Below are positions 39,525 to 47,420 of a stretch of 64,000 nt of DNA, in pieces. How positions within the stretch are numbered: position 1 is the first letter of the stretch; each line of letters begins with the position of its first letter. The stretch is from DASSUW01 sp963740605 (GTDB lineage Bacteria; Actinomycetota; Thermoleophilia; Solirubrobacterales; Solirubrobacteraceae): the NCBI GenBank assembly GCA_963740605.1, contig CAVUFC010000022.1:372001-436000 (forward strand), read 5' to 3'. The notes under the pieces are model-generated. The model did no database searches and was not told the DNA's origin. It saw nothing but the letters and a program-made list of their open reading frames with translations. The position numbers and the translations under genes are program-made.

Positions 39525-40325
39525 GTGACGTTCTTCCACTGTGCGACCTGCGGCGCGCAGTTCACCCGGTCCGACGCGCCGCCCGACCGCTGCCCGATCT
39601 GCGACGACGCACGCCAGTACGTGCCGCCTTCCGGGCAGGCGTGGCGGACGCTCGACGACCTGCGCTCCGCCCACCGCAACGAGATCCGCCGCGAGGGCGC
39701 CTACGACGGCGTCGGTGTGGATCCGCCGTTCGCGATCGGCGAGCGCGCGCTGCTCGTGCCGGCCGGCGACCGCTTCGTGATGTGGGACTGCCTGCCGCTC
39801 GTGGACGACGAGACCGCCGGCGAGATCGAGCGTCGTGGCGGCCTCGCCGCGATCGCGATCTCCCACCCGCACTACTACACGGGCATGGCCGACTGGGCGC
39901 ACCGGCTCGACTGTCCGGTGCTCCTGCACGCCGACGACCGCGAGTGGATCACGCGGCCGGACGAAGCGATCGAGCTGTGGGAGGGCGCGACCCGCGATCT
40001 CGGGCACGGGCTGACGCTGATCCGCTGCGGCGGCCACTTCGCAGGCGGGACCGTGCTGCACGACGCCGGCGAGCGCGCGCTCCTCTCGGGCGACATCGTC
40101 CAGGTGATCCCCGACCGCTCGTGGGTCGGCTTCATGTACAGCTACCCGAACCTGATCCCGCTGCCGGTGGAATCCGTGCAGGCGATCGTGCGCGCGCTCG
40201 AGCCCTACGACTTCGACACGATCTACGGCGCCTGGTGGGGGACGCTGATCGGCGGCGACGGGAAGGCGATCGTCGAGCGGTCGGCCGAGCGCTACGCCGG
40301 CGCGATGCGCGGCGAGCTGCCGTAG
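39525..40325 (+). CDS. MBL-fold protein with N-terminal zinc-ribbon/rubredoxin-like knuckle
   Basis: 266 residues from GTG 39525. The first ~35 residues carry two C-x2-C pairs (CATCGAQF and CPICDD) like a rubredoxin or zinc ribbon. The rest is a metallo-beta-lactamase fold: AIAISHPHYYTGMADW, where the usual H-x-H-x-D-H has become H-P-H-Y-Y-T, IRCGGHFAGGTVLH (third His) and LLSGDIVQVIPD (bridging Asp). One metal site therefore looks altered. Hydrolase or redox function is possible; the substrate is unknown. It overlaps the convergent aminotransferase end by 34 bases. Confidence 0.8.
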   Translation: MTFFHCATCGAQFTRSDAPPDRCPICDDARQYVPPSGQAWRTLDDLRSAHRNEIRREGAYDGVGVDPPFAIGERALLVPAGDRFVMWDCLPLVDDETAGEIERRGGLAAIAISHPHYYTGMADWAHRLDCPVLLHADDREWITRPDEAIELWEGATRDLGHGLTLIRCGGHFAGGTVLHDAGERALLSGDIVQVIPDRSWVGFMYSYPNLIPLPVESVQAIVRALEPYDFDTIYGAWWGTLIGGDGKAIVERSAERYAGAMRGELP

Positions 40326-41509
40326 GCCTCCAGCCGGGTGCCGGCGAAGCGCTCGGGGATCGTGCGCAGGCGGTCGAGCGGCTCGGCGCTGAACACCAGC
40401 CGTACGTGCCGATCGGCCACCTCGCCGCCCCAACCGAGCATCGGCGTGGCGGCGATGGCGGCATCCTCGAGCAGCCGCTTGGACAGCTCCGGCGGCGTCG
40501 TGCCGAGGGCGATCGCGTCGATCAGCAGCGACCATCCGCCCGCCGGTCTCACGACCGGCCAGCCGGACAGCGCGTCGAGGATCACGTCGCGCCGCGCTTC
40601 CAGCTCGGCGACGCAGTCGGCCACGTGGCTCTGGTCGCCGCGCAGCACCGCGGTCGCCGGGAAGCGGGACAGCGCGGTCGGCATCGTCGTGTTGTAGACA
40701 TGCGCCCAGCCGGCGTTCTCGACCATCTCGGCGGGACCTGCGATCCAGCCGACGCGCCAGCCGATCATCCGGTGCTCCTTCGAGAGCGAGCCGACGATCA
40801 CCGTGCGCTCGGCCATGCCGGGCTTCGTCACCGGATGCACGAGGGGACGGTCGTCGAACAGCAGGCGCTCCATGGCGGCGTCGTAGAGCAGTGGCACGTC
40901 GTGTTCGATCAGCGCGGCGCAGACGGCGTCCCAGTCGCCGTCGGTGAGCGCGGCGCCCGACGGCATCGACGGGCTCATCAGCACCGCGATCGCCGGCTTG
41001 GCGGCGGCGGCCTCGGCGAACGCGTCGAGGTCGAGCCGCCACTCGCCGTCCTGCACGCGGTACGGCACGAGCCTCGGCACGCCGCCTGCCAGGTGGACGC
41101 GATTGAAGATCCCTGCGTATGTCGGGTCGGTGAGCAGGACCTCGTCGCCGGGATCGACGGTCGCCAGCAGCACGTCGAGGATCGCCGACGTGCCGCCGCT
41201 GGTGACGACGATCTCGCGCGCGGGGTCGTAGCGATGGCCGGTGCGCTCGGCGGTGAAATCCGAGATCGCGCCGCGCAAATCCATGTCGCCGGTGAACGGG
41301 AGCCAGCTGTTCGAGGCCGGCTTGTCGAGCCCGCTGATCGTCTCGGGGATCGCCTCCGGCGGGAGCGGGAGGTCGGTGTCGAGGTTCTCCATTCGGAGTA
41401 CCGGCCAGTCGCTGCGCAGCGCGTCGGCGGCGAGTGCGGTGCGGTCGATGCCGAAGCCGTGGACCTGGGCGAGACGTTGTGCTTGCTTGAAGTGCCGTTC
41501 TTCCGTCAT
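40292..41509 (-). CDS. Class I/II aminotransferase (PLP-dependent)
   Basis: 405 residues from ATG 41509, chosen because the candidate -10 TAATAT (41520-41525) lies between it and the longer ATG 41530. Fold-type I motifs: PFTGDMDLRGAISDF, VTSGGTSAILDVLLA, LLTDPTYAGIFN, MSPSMPSGAALTDGDW, LLYDAAMERL (cofactor Asp) and VGSLSKEHRMIGWRVGW, whose lysine binds PLP. It resembles aspartate/kynurenine-type transaminases. The N of the usual NP-x-NP-(T/S)G motif is replaced (SPSMPSG), so substrate preference may differ. It is divergent from, and probably controlled by, the XRE-cupin regulator. Confidence 0.87.
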   Translation of the reverse strand: MTEERHFKQAQRLAQVHGFGIDRTALAADALRSDWPVLRMENLDTDLPLPPEAIPETISGLDKPASNSWLPFTGDMDLRGAISDFTAERTGHRYDPAREIVVTSGGTSAILDVLLATVDPGDEVLLTDPTYAGIFNRVHLAGGVPRLVPYRVQDGEWRLDLDAFAEAAAAKPAIAVLMSPSMPSGAALTDGDWDAVCAALIEHDVPLLYDAAMERLLFDDRPLVHPVTKPGMAERTVIVGSLSKEHRMIGWRVGWIAGPAEMVENAGWAHVYNTTMPTALSRFPATAVLRGDQSHVADCVAELEARRDVILDALSGWPVVRPAGGWSLLIDAIALGTTPPELSKRLLEDAAIAATPMLGWGGEVADRHVRLVFSAEPLDRLRTIPERFAGTRLEAYGSSPRIAPA

Positions 41510-41517
41510 AGCTGCCG

Positions 41518-41532
41518 TTATATTAGACATGC
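41518..41532. promoter_or_regulatory. Overlapping divergent -10 elements
   Basis: The sequence TTATATTA gives TATATT on the plus strand (41519-41524), 8 bases before ATG 41533, and TAATAT on the minus strand (41525-41520), 10 bases before ATG 41509. Both spacings suit leaderless or near-leaderless transcripts. One regulator bound here would control both genes. Confidence 0.5.
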
Positions 41533-42084
41533 ATGCAGGAGACGGTCAACACCATTGCGGCGAACGTCCGGCGACTGCGCACCGCGGCAGGCATGTCCGC
41601 GGCCGGGCTGGCGCGCGAGTCCGGGGTCGCGCGGGCGACACTCGCCGAGCTCGAGGCGGGCCGCGCCAATCCGACCGTCGAGACGCTCTACGGGCTCGCC
41701 AAGGTGCTGGGCGTCACGTTCGCCGATCTGCTCGTCGAGGCCGACGCCGCGCCCATCCATGTCGTCCGTGCCGGGGAAGGCCCGCAGGTCCCCGGCGCGG
41801 TCGTCCAGGCGCGCCTGCTGCGGCAGGCGTCGGTACAGAAGATGCGCGTCGAGATGTACGACATGCGCGTCCTGCCGGGCGAGCCGCGGCACGCCGACGC
41901 CCACCAGGCGGGCGTGACCGAGCAACTGCTCGTGCACGAGGGCAGCCTGCGCGTCGGGCCGGAGAGCGGGCCGGTCGAGCTCGGCCCGGGCGACTTCGCC
42001 GTCTTCGAGGCGACCGTGCCGCACGTGTACGAGGCGCTCGACGGCCCCGTCGCCGCGACGCTGGTGATCCTGACGCCCAGCTAG
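41533..42084 (+). CDS. XRE-family regulator with C-terminal cupin domain
   Basis: 183 residues. An N-terminal helix-turn-helix (VRRLRTAAGMSAAGLARESG, RATLAELEAGRANPTVETLYGLAKVLGV, residues 13-60) is joined to a cupin-2 barrel with VTEQLLVHEGSLRVGPESG and VELGPGDFAVFEATVPHVYEA. This is the PuuR/SutR-type layout: a small-molecule-sensing repressor or activator. It is divergent from the aminotransferase with shared promoter bases, so that gene is its most likely target along with itself. The stop overlaps the convergent RecQ gene by 4 bases. Confidence 0.88.
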   Translation: MQETVNTIAANVRRLRTAAGMSAAGLARESGVARATLAELEAGRANPTVETLYGLAKVLGVTFADLLVEADAAPIHVVRAGEGPQVPGAVVQARLLRQASVQKMRVEMYDMRVLPGEPRHADAHQAGVTEQLLVHEGSLRVGPESGPVELGPGDFAVFEATVPHVYEALDGPVAATLVILTPS

Positions 42085-44111
42085 AAGGCGCTGGTCAGCG
42101 CGAGCGGGTAGACGGCCGGGGCGCCGCGGCGGCGCAACTGGCCGGCGAGCATCGCCAGCGTCCAGCCGCTGAAGCGCACGTCGTCGACGAGCAGGCACGG
42201 GCCGGCCGGGAGGTCGGCCGAGACGGCGAACTGGCCGCGCACGTTGGCGACCTGCTGCGCCGCGTTGTTCATCTCACGCTGCGGCGGGGCGTCCCCCACG
42301 CGCTCGATCGCGGAGGCGTACGGAAGCCCCAGCGCCTCGGCGAGGCGCTGCGCGAAGTCGGGCACGAGCTCGCCCGAGCGGCGCGACGGCACGGCCGCGA
42401 CCCACGCCACCGGCACCTGCCACGTCTTGACGGTCTCCGCCGCGGCGCCGACGAGGTCGCCGTCGAACCGGCCCTCGCGGCGCCCCGCCTGCACGACCGG
42501 GTCCCAGCCGCCGTCGCCGAGCCGCGCCAGCGCGCGGCCCTCCTCGGCGCGGACGTCCTCCGGGATCTTGCGCATCGCCCCGTTCTCGTCTGGCGACATC
42601 TTCTTCGTCTCCAGCACGATCGGGCGCGAGCGCAGCAGCAGCGCGGCCGCGCGCACGAGCGCGGGGTCGAGCGGGGCGTCGTAGCGCGGGCCGGCGCAGA
42701 CCGCGCAGCGGCCGCAGTCCTGCGGGTCGGGGTCGTCGAGCTCCTCCTGCAGTGCCCGCATCAGGCAGCGCCCGTCGGCGCCGAACGCGGCCATCGCCTC
42801 CTGCTCGCGGCGGCGCAGCGCCGTCACGCGCTCGTAGCGGTCGGAGTCGTAGTCCCACGCGCTGCCCTGCACGCGCGACCACCGCGACCCGTCCCGGGAT
42901 ACAGCCCCCTCGACATCGAGGACCTTCAGCAGCGCGTCGACGCGCCCGCGCCCGAGGTTCACGTGCGCCATGACCTCGCGCGCTGTCGCCCCTTCGCCGT
43001 CGAGGCACTCGAGCACCCGGCTCACGAGCTCCCGCGGCGGGAACGCCTGCTGGATGAAGAAATCCTGGATCCGGCGATCCTCATGGCCGCGCAGCAGCAC
43101 GACCTCGGCGCGCTCGAGCGCACGGCCGGCGCGCCCGACCTGCTGGTAGTACGAGATCACCGAGCCCGGCGCCTGGTAGTGCACGACGAAGCCGAGATCG
43201 GGCTTGTCGTAGCCCATGCCGAGCGCGCTGGTGGCCACGACGGCCTTGAGGTCGTTGGCGAGCAGTCGCTCCTCCACCGCGATCCGCTGCTCGCTCTCGA
43301 TCTCGCCGCTGTAGGCCTCGGCCGCGATCCCGCGCGTGGTGAGCCACTCGGCGACGAGCTCGGCGTCGCGCTTGGTGAGCGTGTACACGATCCCCGAGCC
43401 GGGGAGGTCGGGCAGGTGCGTCGCGAGCCACGCGAGCCGGTCGGCCTGCCCGGGCAGCTCGACGACCTCGAACCGAAGGCTCGACCGCCCGAGCGGGCCG
43501 CGGTAGGTCTTCACCGCGGAGCCGAGCTGCTCCTCGATGTCGGCCACCACGCGGTCGTTCGCCGTCGCGGTCGTGCCGAGCACGGCCACACCGTCGGGCA
43601 GCCGGTCGATCATCTCCCGCAGGCGCCGGTAGTCGGGCCGGAAGTCGTGCCCCCAGTCGCTGATGCAGTGCGCCTCGTCGATCACCAGCAGCCCGACGCG
43701 CTCCGAGAACAGCGGGAGCATCTCGGCCCGGAACGTCGGGTTGTCGAGCCGCTCCGGGCTGATCAGCAGCAGGTCGACCGCGTCGGCGGCGAGCAGGTCC
43801 CGCACCTCGGCCCACGCCTCGCGGTTGGTCGAGTTGATCGTGTGCGCCCGCAGCCCGAGCCGCTCCGCCGCGGCGATCTGGTTGCGCATCAGCGCGAGCA
43901 GCGGCGAGACGATCAGCGTGGGGCCGGAGCCCTGCTCACGCAGCAGCGCCGCAGCTATGAAGTACACCGCCGACTTGCCCCACCCGGTCCGCTGCACGCA
44001 CAGGACCCGCGCGCGGTCGTTGACGAGGTCCTCGATCGCCTCGCGCTGGTGCTGGCGAAACTCCGCGCCCGGGCCGGCCAACTGTCGGAGCAGCGTCTGC
44101 GCATCCACCAC
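42081..44111 (-). CDS. recQ: RecQ-family DNA helicase fused to a phosphoribosyltransferase-like domain
   Basis: 676 residues from GTG 44111 (GTG 44108 is next). Helicase motifs: FRQHQREAIEDL (motif 0), QRTGWGKSAVYF (Walker A), VIDEAHCISDWGHDFRPDYR (DEAH and the RecQ aromatic loop), GTTATAN, VATSALGMGYDKPD and YYQQVGRAGRA (motif VI). A RecQ zinc site follows (CLMRALQEE to CGRCAVC). There is no HRDC. Instead the last ~150 residues contain CLLVDDVRFSGWTLAMLAGQ, the PRPP loop of type I phosphoribosyltransferases as in ComF. It unwinds DNA 3' to 5'; the role of the added domain is unknown. It is a single gene, with a palindromic repeat upstream. Confidence 0.88.
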   Translation of the reverse strand: MVDAQTLLRQLAGPGAEFRQHQREAIEDLVNDRARVLCVQRTGWGKSAVYFIAAALLREQGSGPTLIVSPLLALMRNQIAAAERLGLRAHTINSTNREAWAEVRDLLAADAVDLLLISPERLDNPTFRAEMLPLFSERVGLLVIDEAHCISDWGHDFRPDYRRLREMIDRLPDGVAVLGTTATANDRVVADIEEQLGSAVKTYRGPLGRSSLRFEVVELPGQADRLAWLATHLPDLPGSGIVYTLTKRDAELVAEWLTTRGIAAEAYSGEIESEQRIAVEERLLANDLKAVVATSALGMGYDKPDLGFVVHYQAPGSVISYYQQVGRAGRALERAEVVLLRGHEDRRIQDFFIQQAFPPRELVSRVLECLDGEGATAREVMAHVNLGRGRVDALLKVLDVEGAVSRDGSRWSRVQGSAWDYDSDRYERVTALRRREQEAMAAFGADGRCLMRALQEELDDPDPQDCGRCAVCAGPRYDAPLDPALVRAAALLLRSRPIVLETKKMSPDENGAMRKIPEDVRAEEGRALARLGDGGWDPVVQAGRREGRFDGDLVGAAAETVKTWQVPVAWVAAVPSRRSGELVPDFAQRLAEALGLPYASAIERVGDAPPQREMNNAAQQVANVRGQFAVSADLPAGPCLLVDDVRFSGWTLAMLAGQLRRRGAPAVYPLALTSAF

Positions 44112-44148
44112 TCCGACAGTAGGACCCCGGTCGGACTTCTCGCCCCCG

Positions 44149-44290
44149 GCGAACTACGGCTAGGTGAGGAGGCGGGTTCGGCCCCGCCGCGAGATCCGTG
44201 GCGGATAACCCACCCATGCGGTGGTTTATCCGCCAGGGTCGGGCAGCGAGGCCGAAACCTCGCCGCCCTACCCAGCCGCGGTTCGTTCGC
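44149..44290. repeat. Palindromic repeat, copy 3 of 4
   Basis: Left end GCGAACTACGGCTAGGTGAG; right end, read on the minus strand, GCGGCTGGGTAGGGCGGCGA, nearly identical to the left end of copy 1. The centre is a 15-bp stem with one mismatch, TGGCGGATAACCCAC (44199-44213) and GTGGTTTATCCGCCA (44221-44235), close in sequence to the centre of copy 2. It lies between the ABC permease stop and the RecQ start, both on the minus strand. Confidence 0.75.
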
Positions 44291-44295
44291 GTGGC

Positions 44296-45069
44296 CTACA
44301 CGCTCCGCTGGTACGACCGGAACGCCTGGGTCGCCAACGTGCCCGCGAGCACGAGGCCGGCCGCGAGCAGCGCCACGTTGCCCGCGATCATGCCCCAGTC
44401 GGGGTTGGCGGCGGTGGCGCTGCGGCCGGCCTCGATCGCCCAATTGACCGGGTTGAACTCCGCCACCGTCTTCATCCAGCCCGGCAGCAGGTCGGCCGTC
44501 ATCAGCGCCGTCGACAGGAACGTGAGCGGCAGCACGACCAGCGTCACGGCGCCGATCAGCGACTCCTCCTGGCGCGTGACCAGGGCGAGCGAGTTCGACA
44601 GCGCCGCGAAGCCGGCGCCGAGCAGCGCGCTGACCAGAATCAGCACGAGCACGCCGACCACGCCGCCCGGGAACGAGGCCCCGACCGCCAGCGCGAGGCC
44701 GATCATGATCACGGACTGGATCACGATCACGACCGCGCTCTGGGTCACGCGTCCGGCGATGATCGCGCCGCGGGAGACCGGCGAGACGAGCAGCCGATCG
44801 GTGACGCCGCGGTCGATGTCCTCGATCGTCGCCATCCCGCTCCAGCCCGACGAGAACAGCGCCGACATGATCACGACGCCCGGCGCCAGGTACGCGATGT
44901 AGGACTCGTGCGCGAACCCGGGCAGGTCGGCGACGCGCTTGAACAGCTCGCCGAACAGCAGCAGCCAGATCACCGGCTGCACGAGCGTGGCGACGACGTA
45001 CCACGGTTGCCGCCAGAGCGCCCGCAGGTCGCGGAGCGCCATGTATCCCATGTGCCGGAGCGTGGTCAT
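44296..45069 (-). CDS. ABC-2 type drug exporter permease (DrrB-like)
   Basis: 257 residues with six membrane spans. It has the DrrB/ABC-2 layout: RDLRALWRQPWYVVATLVQPVIWLLLFGELF at the N-terminus, then LAPGVVIMSALFSSGWSGMATIEDIDRGVTDRLLVSPVSRGAI, the family hallmark, and PLTFLSTALMTADLLPGWM near the fifth span. It forms the membrane channel for the ATPase encoded just upstream (4-base overlap). The exported compound is unknown; a hydrophobic drug or lipid is usual. Confidence 0.9.
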   Translation of the reverse strand: MTTLRHMGYMALRDLRALWRQPWYVVATLVQPVIWLLLFGELFKRVADLPGFAHESYIAYLAPGVVIMSALFSSGWSGMATIEDIDRGVTDRLLVSPVSRGAIIAGRVTQSAVVIVIQSVIMIGLALAVGASFPGGVVGVLVLILVSALLGAGFAALSNSLALVTRQEESLIGAVTLVVLPLTFLSTALMTADLLPGWMKTVAEFNPVNWAIEAGRSATAANPDWGMIAGNVALLAAGLVLAGTLATQAFRSYQRSV

Positions 45070-46031
45070 CGCTCAGCCTCCTCGAAGCTGCGCCCGGTGT
45101 GGCGCAGGTAGACGTCGTCCAGTGAGGGCCGCGCGACGGTGACCGACGCGACGTCGATCCCCCCGGCCTCCAGCGCGCCGAGCACCAACGGCACGGCGCG
45201 GGCGCCTTCGTCGGCGCGGGCGCGCAGTGAGGTGCCCTCCACGACGAGCTCGCGGATACCCGGCACCGGGGACAGCGCCTGCTGCACCGCGCCGTTGGCC
45301 GCGAACGCCAGCTCGACGTTGATCGCGTCACCGCGCAGCTCGGCCTTCAGCCGCTCGGGAGCGCCCCCCGCGACCACGCGGCCGCGGTCGACGATCGCCA
45401 GCTCGGACGCCAGCCGGTCGGCCTCGTCCAGGTAGTGGGTGGTGAGCAGGATCGTCAGACCCTCCTCGCGCGTCAGCCGCTCGATCTCGCGCCACATGTC
45501 GATGCGCACCTCCGGGTCGAGCCCGGTGGTCGGCTCGTCGAGGAACAGGACCTGCGGGCGGTGCACGAGCGCCATCGCGATGTCGAGCCGCCGCTGCATC
45601 CCGCCGGAGTAGGTGCGCACGAGGCGGTCGGCCGCGTCTTCGAGCCCGATCTGCGCCAGCAGCTCGTCCACCCGCGCCACGAGATCGCGCCCGCGCAGGC
45701 CATGCAGCTGGCCCTGCAGGCGGACGTTCTCGCGCCCGGTCGCCTCGCGGTCGCCGCCGGACCGCTGCCCGACGCAGCCGATCACCTGGCGCACCGCACC
45801 CGCGCCCCGGACGACGTCGTGGCCGGCGACCCGCGCGCTGCCCGCGTCAGCGCGCGAGAGCGTCGTGAGGATGCGGACGGTGGTCGACTTGCCCGCGCCG
45901 TTCGGCCCGAGCAGCGCAAAGATCGTGCCCGCCGGGACCGACAGGCTGAGCCCGTCGAGCGCCCGCACGTCTGCCGGATAGGTTTTGACGAGGTCGGCGG
46001 CCTCGATCGTGTGATCTACACTTGTCTTCAT
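45066..46031 (-). CDS. ABC drug exporter ATP-binding protein (DrrA-like)
   Basis: 321 residues from ATG 46031. Motifs: LLGPNGAGKSTTVRILTTL (Walker A), GCVGQRSGGDREATGRENV (Q-loop region), YSGGMQRRLDIAMALVHRP (signature), LFLDEPTTGLDP (Walker B) and LLTTHYLDEADRLAS (H-loop). The C-terminal ~90 residues are the regulatory extension of daunorubicin-resistance ATPases, ending SLDDVYLRHTG. It is divergent from a MarR regulator with a palindromic operator between them that overlaps its likely -10 (TAAGAT), so it is probably repressed until an inducer arrives. Confidence 0.92.
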   Translation of the reverse strand: MKTSVDHTIEAADLVKTYPADVRALDGLSLSVPAGTIFALLGPNGAGKSTTVRILTTLSRADAGSARVAGHDVVRGAGAVRQVIGCVGQRSGGDREATGRENVRLQGQLHGLRGRDLVARVDELLAQIGLEDAADRLVRTYSGGMQRRLDIAMALVHRPQVLFLDEPTTGLDPEVRIDMWREIERLTREEGLTILLTTHYLDEADRLASELAIVDRGRVVAGGAPERLKAELRGDAINVELAFAANGAVQQALSPVPGIRELVVEGTSLRARADEGARAVPLVLGALEAGGIDVASVTVARPSLDDVYLRHTGRSFEEAER

Positions 46032-46040
46032 GATCAAACA

Positions 46041-46055
46041 TCTTAGAAACTAAGA
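46041..46055. promoter_or_regulatory. Probable MarR operator
   Basis: Perfect palindrome TCTTAG-AAA-CTAAGA between the divergent exporter and MarR genes. On the minus strand the TAAGAT hexamer that overlaps it sits 8 bases before ATG 46031 and fits a -10 box, so bound repressor would cover the exporter promoter. Confidence 0.65.
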
Positions 46056-46062
46056 GAATTAT

Positions 46063-46530
46063 TTGTCAAGAGACTCGCGCCGTGAGGCGATCATCGAAGA
46101 GGGCGGCAAGGTCTTCCGCGCCTACCAGACGTCGAACGACAACTTCGACCAGGCGATTGCGGACCGCCTCGGCATGAACCGCACCGACATGCGCTGCGTC
46201 GACCTGATCGACCAGGCCGGCGGCATGACGGCGGGCGAGCTCGCGCGCGCGGCCGGGCTCACGACCGGCGCGGTGACCGCCGTCATCGACCGGCTCGAGC
46301 GCGCGGGGATGGCGCGCCGCGTCGCCGACCCCGACGACCGCCGGCGCGTAAGGGTCGAGGTGACACCGAAGCTGTGGGAGCTGACCGGCCCGCTGCTGGG
46401 CCCGTTCATCGGCGAGTCGCAGGGGATCCTCGACGACTACAGCACCGAGGAGCTCGAGCGCTTCGCCGAGTTCCTGCGCCGTGTCATCGACGTCCAGTCC
46501 ACGCACATCCAACGGATCCGGGAGATGTAG
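46063..46530 (+). CDS. MarR-family transcriptional regulator
   Basis: 155 residues from TTG 46063. A winged-helix MarR core: MNRTDMRCVDLIDQAGGMTA, GELARAAGLTTGAVTAVIDR (recognition helix), LERAGMARRVADPDDRRRVRVEVT (the D-x-R-x3-R wing). It likely binds the palindrome at 46041-46055 and represses the divergent ABC exporter and itself. The stop is followed directly by the ATG of the M55 peptidase gene (no gap), so the two are probably co-transcribed. Confidence 0.9.
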   Translation: MSRDSRREAIIEEGGKVFRAYQTSNDNFDQAIADRLGMNRTDMRCVDLIDQAGGMTAGELARAAGLTTGAVTAVIDRLERAGMARRVADPDDRRRVRVEVTPKLWELTGPLLGPFIGESQGILDDYSTEELERFAEFLRRVIDVQSTHIQRIREM

Positions 46531-47340
46531 ATGCGCGTCGTCGTGTTCGGTGACATGGAGGGCGTCGCGGGCATCTGCCGCTGGGCGCAGGTGTCGGCGA
46601 CGGGCGAGCTGTACCAGGAGGGCCGCGAGCTGTACACGGCGGAGATCAACGCCGCCGTGGAAGGCGCAGCGGACGCCGGCGCCGACGAGATCGTGGTGAT
46701 GGACTGCCACGGCGCCGGTGGCGACAGCTCGTTCAACTCCCTCCTCGCCGAGGACCTCGACGACCGTTGCGAGTTCGTGGTGCAGAGCGAGTGGACGGAG
46801 TACACCGAGGTGCTCGAGCAGGGCTGCGACGCGGCCCTGATGATCGGGATGCACGCCATGGCAGGCTCCCAACGCGGCGTCATGTCGCACACCGTGTCCA
46901 GCACGAACTGGTACGGGCTGCGGTTCAACGGGACGCCCGTCGGCGAGGTCGGCATCAACGCGGCGCTGTGCGGCACGTGGGGCTGCCCGGTCGCGCTCGT
47001 GACCGGCGACGACGTCGTCTGCGGGGAGTCGGAGCAGCTGCTCGGCACCAGTCTCCATACGCTCGCGGTCAAGCAGGGCCTGGGCCGCTTCTCGGCCCGC
47101 CACCAGCCGCCCACGCGCGCACGAGCCGCGATCCGGCAGGCCGCCGCCAGCGCACTGCGCGATCTCGCCGTCGCACCCGTCTACGAGCCCGGCTCACCAT
47201 GCACGATCGAGGTCGACCTCGCCGCGCCCGACAGCGCCGAGCCGTACACGCACCGCGCGAACGTGACGATCAGCGACGGCCGCAGGCTGACCTCGACCGC
47301 GCCCACGTGGCTCGAGGCCTGGCGGCAGTTCTACGTCTAA
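46531..47340 (+). CDS. M55-family D-aminopeptidase (DppA-like)
   Basis: 269 residues. M55 features: VVFGDMEGVAGI at the N-terminus (zinc-binding Asp/Glu), VVMDCHGAGGDSSFN (the D-x-H-G motif, about residues 57-71), MIGMHAMAGSQRGVMSHTVSS (His and substrate loop), EVGINAALCGTWGCPVALVTGDD. DppA in Bacillus cleaves D-Ala-D-Ala-type peptides for use in starvation; here a role in peptidoglycan or D-peptide turnover is likely. It starts right after the MarR stop, an unusual pairing with a drug-efflux regulator. Confidence 0.9.
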   Translation: MRVVVFGDMEGVAGICRWAQVSATGELYQEGRELYTAEINAAVEGAADAGADEIVVMDCHGAGGDSSFNSLLAEDLDDRCEFVVQSEWTEYTEVLEQGCDAALMIGMHAMAGSQRGVMSHTVSSTNWYGLRFNGTPVGEVGINAALCGTWGCPVALVTGDDVVCGESEQLLGTSLHTLAVKQGLGRFSARHQPPTRARAAIRQAAASALRDLAVAPVYEPGSPCTIEVDLAAPDSAEPYTHRANVTISDGRRLTSTAPTWLEAWRQFYV

Positions 47341-47420
47341 CTTCGGCGGTCCCCCACACCGGCATGCAGGGGACCGATCCGAAGTCCAGTGGTTCCAGCG
47401 CCGCGATCGTCTCGCGGTAC

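Noticed and set aside
41510..41530. ATG 41530 as the aminotransferase start
   Set aside because: It lies upstream of the probable -10 element and leaves only 2 bases to the divergent start; ATG 41509 fits better.
38906..44447. Very long plus-strand open frames (about 1000 residues each) across 38.9-44.4 kb
   Set aside because: They run antisense to PhzF, aminotransferase and RecQ genes with clear motifs and consist of Arg/Ala/Gly-rich shadow sequence; the short real XRE and MBL parts are annotated separately.
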